Part shown: piece after piece, positions 20,974-29,700 of the stretch
Numbering within the stretch: the stretch's first letter is position 1
How the letters are laid out: every line of letters starts with the position of its first letter
Assembly (NCBI RefSeq): GCF_004153225.1
Contig: NZ_SEMB01000017.1
Coordinates: forward strand, 1 to 62,595
Direction: 5' to 3'
From: Sporolactobacillus sp. THM7-7
GTDB taxonomy: Bacteria > Bacillota > Bacilli > Bacillales > Sporolactobacillaceae
Length of the DNA: 62,595 bases
Translations under genes and position numbers: made by a program
The notes under the pieces: model-generated
The model's input: the letters and a program-made list of their open reading frames with translations, nothing else
Told to the model about the DNA's origin: nothing
The model's database searches: none

Positions 20974-21002
20974 TTGACAATTTCCGGATAATGCTATATA
21001 AA
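20974..21002 (+). promoter_or_regulatory. htpG promoter
   Basis: A perfect -35 TTGACA (20974-20979) is 17 bp from a -10 TATAAA (20997-21002), directly upstream of a CIRCE operator. Confidence 0.7.
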
Positions 21003-21009
21003 AATACTG

Positions 21010-21036
21010 TCAGCACTCATATAAAACGAGTGCTAA
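21010..21036 (+). promoter_or_regulatory. CIRCE operator (HrcA binding site)
   Basis: TCAGCACTC, nine bases, then GAGTGCTAA: the CIRCE inverted repeat (consensus TTAGCACTC-N9-GAGTGCTAA) with one mismatch in the left arm. It overlaps the expected transcription start of htpG, so HrcA repression of this chaperone gene is predicted. In B. subtilis htpG is not, to my knowledge, in the CIRCE regulon. Confidence 0.9.
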
Positions 21037-21092
21037 AAGATCGGGTTCTCATTCAATGACACAAGCAAGGTCTTTCTTGAAAGGAGCGAGCT

Positions 21093-22979
21093 TTGTTGGC
21101 AACAAAAGCATTTAAAGCGGAATCGAAACGGCTGCTGGATATGATGGTTCATTCGATTTATTCGCAAAAAGAGATTTTTCTGAGAGAAATCATTTCGAAT
21201 GCCAGTGACGCGATTGATAAGATTTATTATAAAGCACTGACCGATGATTCATTGAATTTCGAAAAAGATAGTTATTACATCAAGATTGTTCCGGATAAGG
21301 AAAAACGGACACTGACCATTTCCGACACCGGCATCGGCATGACGGAAGAAGAGCTGGAAAACAATCTGGGAACGATTGCCGAGAGCGGTTCGCTTTCTTT
21401 TAAAGGCGAGAACGAGGCGAAAGACGGGCATAACATCATCGGACAGTTCGGTGTTGGTTTTTATTCCGCGTTTATGGTCGCTGACGTCGTTACCGTGATC
21501 AGTAAAGCACTCGGCAGCGATCAGGCTTATCGCTGGGAATCAAGCGGGGCGGAAGGGTATACGATTGAACCGTGCGAGAAAGAGTCGGTCGGCACCGATA
21601 TTATTTTAAAACTGAAAGAGAACACGGAAGACGAGTCTTATGACGAATTTCTCGAAGAATACCGGTTAAAAGCAATTATTAAGAAATATTCCGATTTCAT
21701 CCGCTATCCGATTAAGATGGACGTAACCGTGCAGAAGCCCAAAGAAGGGAAAAAGGATGAATCAGAAGAACATCAAGAGGAACAGACGATCAACAGCATG
21801 GTGCCGATTTGGCGGAAAAACAAAAGCGAACTCAAACCTGAGGACTACGAGAACTTTTACTCGGAGAAGCATTATGGCTACGACAAACCGCTGAAATACA
21901 TCCATATCCATGCGGACGGTATGATTCGCTACCATGCGATTCTCTATATCCCGGAAAGTATTCCATTCGATTATTACACGAAAGAGTATGAAAAAGGCCT
22001 GGAACTTTATTCGAATGGCGTTTTAATCATGGAAAAATGTCCGGATCTCCTGCCGGATTACTTCAGCTTCGTCAAGGGGCTCGTCGACTCCGAAGATCTG
22101 TCGCTGAATATTTCAAGAGAAATGCTGCAGCAGGACCGACAGCTGCAGCGAATTGCTAAGAACATTCAGCATAAAATCAAAAAGGAACTTCAAAAGCTGC
22201 TGAAAGAAGACCGGGAAAAATACGAGACGTTCTTCAAAGCGTTCGGCCGGCAGCTGAAATACGGGGTATACAGCGATTTCGGCAGCCATAAAGAGGATCT
22301 TCAGGATTTGCTTCTGTTCACTTCGTCCAAAGACAAGAAAATGGTCACACTAGATGAATATGTGTCCCGCATGCCCGGCGATCAAAAGTATATCTACTAT
22401 GCCGTCGGTGAATCGAACGAGAAAATCGAGAAACTGCCGCAGACCGAGCTTGTGGCGGACAAGGGCTATGAAATGCTGTATTTTACGGACGATGTCGATG
22501 AATTCGCGATAAAAATGCTGAATACCTATAAAGACAAATCGTTCAAATCCGTTTCCAGCAGCGATCTTGGGATTGAGGACGAAGCGAATAAAATAACCAA
22601 TGAAGCGGCAGAAAAAGAAAACAAAGACCTGTTTGAGAAAATGAAAAACGTATTAAACGGAAAAGTGAAAGAAGTCCGGGCGTCCAAACGCCTGAAAACC
22701 CATCCGGTCTGCTTTGCCACCGAAGGAGAAGTCTCGATTGAGATGGAAAAAGTACTGAACGCCATGCCGAATAATCAAAATATAAAAGCGGACAAAATCC
22801 TGGAGATCAACACGAATCATGATGTCTTCAAAGCACTAAAAGCGGCTTTCACACTGAATGACAACGAAAAAGTCGGGCTCTATACGAATCTGCTTTACAA
22901 TCAGGCGCTTTTAATTGAAGGTTTGCCGGTTCAGGATCCGGTGGCCTTCACCAACGATATTTGCAAACTCATGGCGTAA
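21093..22979 (+). CDS. htpG: Chaperone HtpG (bacterial Hsp90)
   Basis: A 628-residue Hsp90 homologue, full length. The N-terminal GHKL ATPase domain shows [20 protein letters not shown], the nucleotide-binding DTGIGMT, and [15 protein letters not shown]. The middle domain contains [20 protein letters not shown] with its catalytic arginine region, and a C-terminal dimerisation domain follows. Tandem TTG codons at 21093 and 21096 stand behind AAAGGAG. Transcribed alone between the CIRCE promoter and a terminator. Confidence 0.96.
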   Translation: MLATKAFKAESKRLLDMMVHSIYSQKEIFLREIISNASDAIDKIYYKALTDDSLNFEKDSYYIKIVPDKEKRTLTISDTGIGMTEEELENNLGTIAESGSLSFKGENEAKDGHNIIGQFGVGFYSAFMVADVVTVISKALGSDQAYRWESSGAEGYTIEPCEKESVGTDIILKLKENTEDESYDEFLEEYRLKAIIKKYSDFIRYPIKMDVTVQKPKEGKKDESEEHQEEQTINSMVPIWRKNKSELKPEDYENFYSEKHYGYDKPLKYIHIHADGMIRYHAILYIPESIPFDYYTKEYEKGLELYSNGVLIMEKCPDLLPDYFSFVKGLVDSEDLSLNISREMLQQDRQLQRIAKNIQHKIKKELQKLLKEDREKYETFFKAFGRQLKYGVYSDFGSHKEDLQDLLLFTSSKDKKMVTLDEYVSRMPGDQKYIYYAVGESNEKIEKLPQTELVADKGYEMLYFTDDVDEFAIKMLNTYKDKSFKSVSSSDLGIEDEANKITNEAAEKENKDLFEKMKNVLNGKVKEVRASKRLKTHPVCFATEGEVSIEMEKVLNAMPNNQNIKADKILEINTNHDVFKALKAAFTLNDNEKVGLYTNLLYNQALLIEGLPVQDPVAFTNDICKLMA

Positions 22980-22991
22980 TGGGTCGAGCAA

Positions 22992-23033
22992 AAGCCTTCC
23001 TCAGATCAGAATAGGGGTAAGGCTTATTTTTTT
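22992..23033 (+). terminator. Intrinsic terminator after htpG
   Basis: AAGCCTT (22992-22998) pairs with AAGGCTT (23019-23025), with inner CCTC/GGGG pairing possible, followed by a run of seven T. Confidence 0.75.
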
Positions 23034-23039
23034 ATACCT

Positions 23040-23360
23040 TGAATTATCAAACTAAGTGCGACGCTTAGAAAATAAAAAGACTCATCGCTGAGCCTTCCCT
23101 GTACAATAGGATTTGGGTAAACTATCGAAAGCAGGTGAACAGCGATGAGTCACTATCGCCATCTTAATCCATTGGAACGAGAAAGCATACTGAAACATGT
23201 CATTTTAGTCAAATCCATACGCGCAATTGCAGCCTTGCTGGGCCGATCCCCAGCTACGATCAGCTGTGAGCTGAAACGTCATCAGCAGCGTGATGGCACG
23301 CACTCGTCGGTCCATGTCGAAGCCAGGTACCGTACCCGACAAAGACTTGCCGATCACTAA
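23040..23360 (+). mobile_element. IS30-family element, left-end fragment
   Basis: A truncated transposase frame from ATG 23145 to TAA 23360 reads as the N-terminal helix-turn-helix of IS30 transposases: MSHYRHLNPLERESI, then the IRAIAALLGRSPATISCELKR helix pair. It stops before the DDE catalytic core. The about 100 bp upstream probably belongs to the element's left end; no matching right end was found. It abuts the promoter region of the cyclohexanecarboxyl-CoA operon. Confidence 0.75.
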
Positions 23361-23461
23361 TCTTTGATGCGGCCAGAGGACCTGCTTCCCTCAGCCTTTT
23401 TCAAACAATAAAGATTCCTGGGATTCATTTCCCTCGACTGATTCGACGGAAAGAATGTATT

Positions 23462-23490
23462 TTTCAATCAACAATCCATTGTGCTATAAT
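23462..23490 (+). promoter_or_regulatory. Putative promoter of the cyclohexanecarboxyl-CoA operon
   Basis: A perfect -10 TATAAT lies at 23485-23490 with a weak TTTCAA 17 bp upstream. It is the best promoter candidate in the 225 bp between the IS30 fragment and the first gene. Confidence 0.45.
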
Positions 23491-23584
23491 GTGTCTGTAA
23501 TTAATACTAGATAATAAGGGTTACTGATAAGGCTTGCATATGAATGGAACATTTTTCAAAAGATGAACAGGGAGGCGTTTCTCG

Positions 23585-24931
23585 ATGGGGAGATTAATGG
23601 TCAGCAAATACGAGGGAAACATTAAAGGAAATGTACGCGTTCCGCCATCAAAATATCATCTGCATCGCGCACTGATTTTTGCTTCGCTCGCTGACGGTCA
23701 ATCGACGATTACGGGAAAGTCGGATTGTCTGCATATCAGGGATACGCTGCATTCACTCAGCGATTTCAGTATCCGTGTCTCGAAAACGACGCACGGTTAT
23801 GTCGTTCACGGCGGTTCTTATGTCCCTAGGAACGGTCTGATTCGTGTCGGCAGCTCGGGGACGACTTCGCAATTTTTACTCGGTCTCGGTTCTCTCTCCC
23901 AAGGAGGACCGGCCACTTTCGATGGTCATCGGGCGTTGAAGGCGAGACCGATGAAGCCTTTGATTCAGGCGCTGACCGACATGGGTTTAAAGCTGGAAGC
24001 TGCAAACGGCGATCGTCTTCCGGTCACCGTCTATCCGGGGTTGCCGAAGGGGGGCCGTATATCCATACCGGGTACGTTAAGCCAGTGGATTTCCGGCTTA
24101 TTGATCCTCGCGCCTTTTGCTTCGCACGATACGATTGTGGAAGCCATTCCTCCTTTAAATGAAAAAACGTATATTCACCTAACTATGGACATGATGCGTC
24201 AATTCGGTGTTGAGGTCAGCGAACACGAAAACGGACGAATGTGGACCGTTCCAGCCGGTCAGACGTATCGCCCCTGTGATATTGCAATCGAGCCCGATGT
24301 GTCTTCGGCCGCTTTCCTTCTGCTTCTTGCCGCCCTGCATCCCTGTGATCTTGTGTTGGAGGGTATTTCCGACGAAGGGTCGCATCCGGAAGGACGGATT
24401 TTGGCTATCATCAAACAAATGGGTATCCCTCTGGAAGAAAATCGGGAAAACAATACGATCCGCATCCAGCATGACGGCATCCGGCCAGCCGCGGATTTTG
24501 AAGTCGACATGAAAGACATTCCCGACCTGATACCGGCGATGAGCGTACTCGCCGCGCTTTCCAAAGGGAAGACCGTCATGAAGAACATCGGCCCCGGACG
24601 GCTGAAAGAATCCGATCGGGTCAAAGCGATGCTGCAATTAAATAAAATGGGCGCGGATATTCGCGAAGAGGGCGATCGGCTCATTATTCATGGCAAGCCG
24701 TCTCTTCACGCGGCATCGATATCGACATACAACGATCATCGTGTGGAAATGGCGTTTGCCATTGCCGCCACGCGCGCCGAAGGAAAAACGGATCTGACGT
24801 TTCCGAATGCGTATAAAATTTCCTATCCGGAATTTCTGGGACAAATGACGCAATTGGGACTGGATATGAGGATCAGACAGCGGATCAAACAAACTGGAAG
24901 AAAATCGAAAAAGGAGGAGATCTCTCTATGA
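23585..24931 (+). CDS. EPSP-synthase-like enzyme of the cyclohexanecarboxyl-CoA pathway (AnsJ-like)
   Basis: A 448-residue EPSP-synthase fold protein. PEP-pocket residues of AroA appear kept (Lys in PPSKYHLHR, Arg in HRALKARP, Gln in LSQWISG, Asp in DMKDIPD, Glu/Arg in RLKESDR, Arg in YNDHRVEM, Lys in YKISYPEF). Several shikimate-3-phosphate contacts are changed: Ser23 to Tyr, Ser169 to Leu, Ser197 to Glu, Asn336 to Pro (E. coli numbering, from memory). It is therefore unlikely to be housekeeping AroA. AnsJ homologues are thought to carry out an elimination on a shikimate-derived ring. The ATG follows AGGGAGGCG; it overlaps the next gene by four bases. Confidence 0.8.
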   Translation: MGRLMVSKYEGNIKGNVRVPPSKYHLHRALIFASLADGQSTITGKSDCLHIRDTLHSLSDFSIRVSKTTHGYVVHGGSYVPRNGLIRVGSSGTTSQFLLGLGSLSQGGPATFDGHRALKARPMKPLIQALTDMGLKLEAANGDRLPVTVYPGLPKGGRISIPGTLSQWISGLLILAPFASHDTIVEAIPPLNEKTYIHLTMDMMRQFGVEVSEHENGRMWTVPAGQTYRPCDIAIEPDVSSAAFLLLLAALHPCDLVLEGISDEGSHPEGRILAIIKQMGIPLEENRENNTIRIQHDGIRPAADFEVDMKDIPDLIPAMSVLAALSKGKTVMKNIGPGRLKESDRVKAMLQLNKMGADIREEGDRLIIHGKPSLHAASISTYNDHRVEMAFAIAATRAEGKTDLTFPNAYKISYPEFLGQMTQLGLDMRIRQRIKQTGRKSKKEEISL

Positions 24932-26514
24932 GCGAAACACGGAATCTGGAGGATGAACCCTTATTTTTGGACCGTCTCCAAACGGTGGATCCCGATCAGA
25001 AGGCAGTTGTCGATTTAAGTGGGGAAAAACCAATCGTGCTCTCGTACGGGCAGCTGGAGACTTTGGCCGATCGCACAGCACAGGGCCTTATCGACAGAGG
25101 CGTTCGCCCCGGCGAGTCAGTCGCTTATATTTTACCGAACAGCTGGGAGTTTATCGTAACGACGCTCGCCATCTGGAAAGTCGGTGCGGCGGCCTGTCCG
25201 ATCCTGCCGAAATTAAGAGATCATGAAGTATCCTTCATTATGAATAAATCGAAAAGCCGCATTCTTATTTTCCCGGAAACGTACCGCAGCTTTCGCTATG
25301 AACCGATGGTCACCCGCATATCAGAACGGCTTCCGAACCTGGAAACCACTGTGGTGATCCGTTCGCGAGACCCGCTGGATACGAAAAATGCGCTCGGCGG
25401 TCTTGCGGCCCAGGCCCCGAATCGTAAGCAGCTCGGAAAATTCACGCCGGACGCCCATTCTGCCGCCCAGCTTCTCTTTACTTCGGGAACAACGGGCGAG
25501 CCGAAAGGGGTCATCCACACATTTGGCACGTTGAGTTTCGCGGTTCACGCACATACGAAAACGCTTGGACTGACGCCTGATGATGTTATCTGGGTTCCAT
25601 CGCCGCTGGCGCATCAGACCGGATTCCTATACGGGATGATTGTTGCTTTCTCGCTTGGCGCCAAACAGGTCGTTCAAGCTCATTGGGATGTCGCCACCGC
25701 CAGCCGGGCTATCGAGGATTACGGGGCAACCTTCGTTCAGGCGGCCATGCCATTTCTGGCCGACATTTCCCGTGCCCCCCGTCCGCCAAAAGGATTAAGA
25801 ATTTTTGTGGCGACGGGCGCCGCCGTACCGAGACAACTGGCCCAAGATGCGACGGAAGCGCTCCGTTGCAAAGTGGTTGGCGGCTGGGGCTCGACCGAAA
25901 CCTGTCTTGTCAGCGTCGGATCTCCGTTCAGCGACGGTGAGGAAGCCTGGGGCAATGACGGCAAGGTGATCGAAGGGATGGCGATGAAGATTACGGATCA
26001 GAACGGCCGCGAATTGCCGCCCGGACAGGAGGGCCTGTATCGTGTCAAGACGCCGGCGACTTTTATCACCTATCTAGATCACCACGACTGGTATGAACAA
26101 TCCTTCGATGAGGAAGGCTTCTTCATTACAGGCGACCTGGCTTATATGGATAAGGACGGTTATTTGCACATGACCGGACGAATCAAAGATATTGTCAACC
26201 GCGGCGGCGAGAAGATTCCGGTTGTGGAGATTGAAAACATCCTGTATGAAGATGATCGGATTCAGGATGTCGCCATTGTTGGCATGCCCGATCCCCGTCT
26301 CGGCGAACGGATCTGTGCGTTTGTCACATTAAAGAAAAAAATCGATTTGACGCTGAAGGATATTACCGCTTTTCTAGAATCCAGAGGGGTCGCGAAAATA
26401 TACTGGCCGGAGCGTCTGGAGCTGATTGACGAGATGCCGAGAACGGCTAGCGGCAAGATTAAAAAATTCGTTTTGAGACAAAAGATCGCCGAAAAAATCA
26501 AGGCGAATGCCTGA
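24928..26514 (+). CDS. Acyl-CoA ligase, probable shikimate/cyclohexenecarboxylate activating (AnsK-like)
   Basis: A 528-residue ANL-superfamily AMP-forming ligase. Motifs in order: the P-loop TSGTTGEPKG near residue 191, GWGSTETC near 313, the ATP-ribose motif FITGDLAYMDKDGY near 405, the hinge GRIKDIVNRGGEKI, and the catalytic lysine in RTASGKIKK near 512. It should activate a cyclic carboxylic acid as its CoA thioester. In the Streptomyces cyclohexanecarboxyl-CoA set a ligase follows the EPSP-synthase-like gene in the same way. Start ATG behind AAGGAGGAG, overlapping the upstream stop, so translation is coupled. Confidence 0.82.
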   Translation: MSETRNLEDEPLFLDRLQTVDPDQKAVVDLSGEKPIVLSYGQLETLADRTAQGLIDRGVRPGESVAYILPNSWEFIVTTLAIWKVGAAACPILPKLRDHEVSFIMNKSKSRILIFPETYRSFRYEPMVTRISERLPNLETTVVIRSRDPLDTKNALGGLAAQAPNRKQLGKFTPDAHSAAQLLFTSGTTGEPKGVIHTFGTLSFAVHAHTKTLGLTPDDVIWVPSPLAHQTGFLYGMIVAFSLGAKQVVQAHWDVATASRAIEDYGATFVQAAMPFLADISRAPRPPKGLRIFVATGAAVPRQLAQDATEALRCKVVGGWGSTETCLVSVGSPFSDGEEAWGNDGKVIEGMAMKITDQNGRELPPGQEGLYRVKTPATFITYLDHHDWYEQSFDEEGFFITGDLAYMDKDGYLHMTGRIKDIVNRGGEKIPVVEIENILYEDDRIQDVAIVGMPDPRLGERICAFVTLKKKIDLTLKDITAFLESRGVAKIYWPERLELIDEMPRTASGKIKKFVLRQKIAEKIKANA

Positions 26515-26527
26515 CCGGGTGAAGCAG

Positions 26528-27664
26528 ATGAACGAAACACAGTTTCAGCAATTGAAAAGTGAAGTGAAGGCTTATGTGAACGGACCGCTTCAGGCGGTTT
26601 CGGACGCTATCGAAAAAACAGGAGTGTGCGGGAAAGATGTATGGCGCAAGCTGAGAAGCCAGGGCTACTTAAACCTGGCGGCGCCGGAGCCGCTCGGCGG
26701 GCGCGGGCTCAGTTTCTCGCAATATCTTCAGATCATCGAACTTTTCGCCAGGTCCCATGGATCCATTCGGGTGATTGTTCATGTCAGTAACGGCATTTGG
26801 CGGCCGTTTTTATCGCTTGTCAGCGCGGAACAGAAAGAGCGTTTTCTCAAGCCGCTGATCGAAGGAAGGTTGATCGCGACGTTTACGCTGACCGAGCCGG
26901 GCAGCGGTTCGGGCGCGGATTTGAAGACGACGGTGCGCAAAGTGGGCGCAAACTACCTTGTGAACGGAGAAAAATGGATGATTTCTTTCGGAGACATTGC
27001 CGATTATTTTCTTCTGTTCGCTCGGCTTGAGGGGACGAGCGGTTATGACGGCACGGTCGCTTTAATGGTCCCGCGCGGTGCTCCGGGCCTTGAGATTCAA
27101 ATGATGCCGCCGGCGATGGGCCAGACGGGGACGGGGCATGCTCATTTGTACTTGAAAAACGCCCGGGTACCGGCCAGGAATCTGCTTGGCGTGCCGGGCC
27201 AGGGGCTGACGGCGGCTTTAAGCGGTTTCCTCGGACCGAGCCGCGTGTCGGTGGCCATGACTTGCGTCGGCCTGGCTGAACGGGCGCTCGAACTCGCCGT
27301 GAAGCGGGCAAAAGAACGGGTCACGTTCGGTAAGCCGCTCGCAAGACGCCAGATCATCCAGACTTATCTTGCGGAAATGGCGACCGACATCGAAGCAGCC
27401 CGGCTTTTATGTATTCATGCCGGAGAACTACAGGATCGCCAAACGCTAACGGCCGAGAAAGCGTCCATGGCCAAGCTCTACAGTGTCGGAATGCTGAAGC
27501 GGGTCACCGATAAGGCGTTGCGGATTTTCGGCGGTATCGGCTATTTCAAGGGGAGCGAGATTGAACGGATCTATCGCGACAGCCGGATGCCGTGGTTTGA
27601 AGAAGGGACGGCTGAGACGCAGAAAGTGATCATTGCCAAGCACGTTCTGGAAAGAGGGGATTGA
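26528..27664 (+). CDS. Acyl-CoA dehydrogenase of the cyclohexanecarboxyl-CoA operon (AnsL-like)
   Basis: A 378-residue FAD acyl-CoA dehydrogenase with the family signature FTLTEPGSGSGAD, the substrate loop around RVTFGKPLARRQ, the FAD-binding RIFGGIGYFKGSEIERIYRD and the catalytic glutamate in EEGTAETQ near the C-terminus. Although named a dehydrogenase, in this pathway it may run in the reducing direction on a cyclohexadienyl-CoA. The frame is open from 26507 inside the ligase gene; the ATG at 26528 gives the more typical N-terminus, but no strong Shine-Dalgarno decides. Confidence 0.8.
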   Translation: MNETQFQQLKSEVKAYVNGPLQAVSDAIEKTGVCGKDVWRKLRSQGYLNLAAPEPLGGRGLSFSQYLQIIELFARSHGSIRVIVHVSNGIWRPFLSLVSAEQKERFLKPLIEGRLIATFTLTEPGSGSGADLKTTVRKVGANYLVNGEKWMISFGDIADYFLLFARLEGTSGYDGTVALMVPRGAPGLEIQMMPPAMGQTGTGHAHLYLKNARVPARNLLGVPGQGLTAALSGFLGPSRVSVAMTCVGLAERALELAVKRAKERVTFGKPLARRQIIQTYLAEMATDIEAARLLCIHAGELQDRQTLTAEKASMAKLYSVGMLKRVTDKALRIFGGIGYFKGSEIERIYRDSRMPWFEEGTAETQKVIIAKHVLERGD

Positions 27665-27665
27665 C

Positions 27666-29675
27666 ATGAACCGTTCTGTGCTGTTTCAAAAGGGAGCGAT
27701 CGGCTCGTTAACGCTAGAACATCGTATTCTAATGGGCTCGATGCATCTCGGCATAGAGGGAGACAGAGACCAGCTGGAGCAGCTGAAAGCTTTTTATGCG
27801 GGAAGAGCGAAAGGGGGAGCCGCCTTGATCATCACGGGCGGAGCCGCCGTCCTTCCCGAAGGAGGGGGCGACCACATGTTTTGCCTGACCGATACGGATC
27901 ACCGGGATCAGCTTCGGGAAGTGGCTGAGGCCGTTCATCAAGCCGGCGGCAAAATCGCGCTTCAGCTCCAGCACAATGGCCGCTACGCGAGAAGTGCGGA
28001 AACCGGACGCCTGCCCGTCGCGCCGAGTCCGATCGTCTCGAGAGTGACGAAAGAAACCCCGGCAGCGCTTTCGATCGAAGGAATCCGGAAAGTCCGGGAC
28101 GCTTTTATCGAGGGGGCTTCGATCGCGAAGACCGTTGGATTCGACGCCGTCGAAATCATGGGCTCCGAAGGCTATCTCCTCAATCAGTTTCTTTCCCCGC
28201 TCACCAATCAGCGAACCGATACGTACGGCGGAGACGTACATAAAAGAATGAGGCTTGCCCTCGAGATTGTCTCAGGCATTCGGAACAGAATGGGAAAAGA
28301 TTTTCCAATCATCTACCGTCTGTCCGGAGACGATTATATGGAGGGCAGCACGACCCATGAGGAAACGATTCTTTTTGCCAGAAAATTGACTGACGCCGGT
28401 GCGGATGCCTTGAATGTCGGGGTCGGCTGGCATGAATCGCGGATTCCCACGGTTGCGGCCGTGGTTCCCGATGCCGCTTTCGCTCCCGTTGTCTCGGAAA
28501 TACGCGAGGCCGTCCGCATCCCGGTGATTGGCGCGAACCGCATCCATACACCAGAAGTCGCCGAGACCGTATTAAAAAAGAAACAGATGGATTTTGTCGC
28601 ACCGGCCCGGCCATGGCTGGCTGACGCATCGTTCGCTTTGAAAACGAAGAAGGGCGATCTCGCCGGTCTCAATCTCTGTATTTCCTGCAACCAGGCGTGC
28701 CTCGATCATACGCTCGGTCATCCGCCGCTTCCGGTCGGCTGTCTCGTCAATCCGTGGACGGGTAACGAATCGAAATGGGGTCGGATAATGAAGAAGACGG
28801 CTGTTTCCGATCCTTCTCGTATCGCGGTTGTCGGCGGGGGTGTTGCTGGTCTGGCTGCCGCAAAGGCGGCGGCCGAGCGGGGAGACCGCGTCACGCTTTT
28901 CGAGGCGCGCCCGCAGCTGGGCGGGCACTTTTTACTGGCTTCTCAGATTCCGGGAAAGAGCACGTTTCGGGAGACGATCCGATTTTATCAAACCTCTCTT
29001 GAACGATTGCATGTTACAATATACCTGTCTACGAAACCATCCATTAGCGAATTAAAAAAATATGATCAAGTGATTGTAGCGACTGGCGTTAGGCCGTATG
29101 TACCGAAAGCGCTGAAGGGAACCGATCTGCCCCATGTCATGACTTATTCGGACTTTCTTTCGGGCGAAAGGGTGTCGGGAAGAAGAATCGTTATCGTAGG
29201 CGGCGGCGGGATCGGCTGCGATATCGCGCATTGCCTCGCCGCCTCCAACGAAGTGCCGGCGCCGGTAAAAAACTTTTTCAGTGATTACGGCTTTAGAGCA
29301 GGCCGCCCGCATCGCACCGAGGTGACGGTCATCTCGCGCTCCCCACGTGCGGCAAAAGGGGTCGGCCCGACGACGCGCTGGGTCCTGCTTTCTGAGCTTC
29401 GGCGCCTCGGCGTTCATCTGCTTAAAGGTTTCGAATGTCAGGAGATCACAAAAGACGGCGTCTGGATCGGCCAGGACGGAGAGCGGCAATTCATTGAAGC
29501 CGATCAGGTCATTCTCTGTACCGGGCAGACGGCCAACCGGAAGCTGTACGATGCTTTGAAAGGACAGGTACCGACAGAGATTGTCGGAGGCAGTGCTGAC
29601 GCGGGCGATCTGAACGCCGCTCGGGCGATTCATCAGGCCTACCATCTTGTCTATCGTGTGACGGAAAAAGATTGA
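27666..29675 (+). CDS. 2,4-dienoyl-CoA reductase-like NADH:flavin oxidoreductase (AnsM-like)
   Basis: A 669-residue three-domain protein of the FadH type. The N-terminal FMN TIM barrel resembles Old Yellow Enzyme (LQLQHNGRYA, GSEGYLLNQFLSP). Then come four cysteines for a 4Fe-4S cluster in CISCNQAC and GCLVNP, an FAD motif VVGGGVAGLAAAKAA, and an NAD(P)H motif IVGGGGIGCDIA. Expected role: reduction of a conjugated ring diene-CoA with electrons passed from NAD(P)H through FAD, Fe-S and FMN. The ATG sits one base after the stop of the upstream gene, behind AAAGAGGGGA. Confidence 0.85.
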   Translation: MNRSVLFQKGAIGSLTLEHRILMGSMHLGIEGDRDQLEQLKAFYAGRAKGGAALIITGGAAVLPEGGGDHMFCLTDTDHRDQLREVAEAVHQAGGKIALQLQHNGRYARSAETGRLPVAPSPIVSRVTKETPAALSIEGIRKVRDAFIEGASIAKTVGFDAVEIMGSEGYLLNQFLSPLTNQRTDTYGGDVHKRMRLALEIVSGIRNRMGKDFPIIYRLSGDDYMEGSTTHEETILFARKLTDAGADALNVGVGWHESRIPTVAAVVPDAAFAPVVSEIREAVRIPVIGANRIHTPEVAETVLKKKQMDFVAPARPWLADASFALKTKKGDLAGLNLCISCNQACLDHTLGHPPLPVGCLVNPWTGNESKWGRIMKKTAVSDPSRIAVVGGGVAGLAAAKAAAERGDRVTLFEARPQLGGHFLLASQIPGKSTFRETIRFYQTSLERLHVTIYLSTKPSISELKKYDQVIVATGVRPYVPKALKGTDLPHVMTYSDFLSGERVSGRRIVIVGGGGIGCDIAHCLAASNEVPAPVKNFFSDYGFRAGRPHRTEVTVISRSPRAAKGVGPTTRWVLLSELRRLGVHLLKGFECQEITKDGVWIGQDGERQFIEADQVILCTGQTANRKLYDALKGQVPTEIVGGSADAGDLNAARAIHQAYHLVYRVTEKD

Positions 29676-29700
29676 TAATCATGAAAGGAAGCGACCATTC

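Noticed and set aside
23585-24931. Assignment as the housekeeping aroA
   Set aside because: Several shikimate-3-phosphate-binding residues are replaced and the neighbours form a cyclohexanecarboxyl-CoA set, not aromatic amino acid genes.
29052-29645. 197-residue minus-strand ORF inside the dienoyl-CoA-reductase-like gene
   Set aside because: Antisense shadow of conserved FAD/NAD motifs; composition is Arg-rich and no family is recognised.
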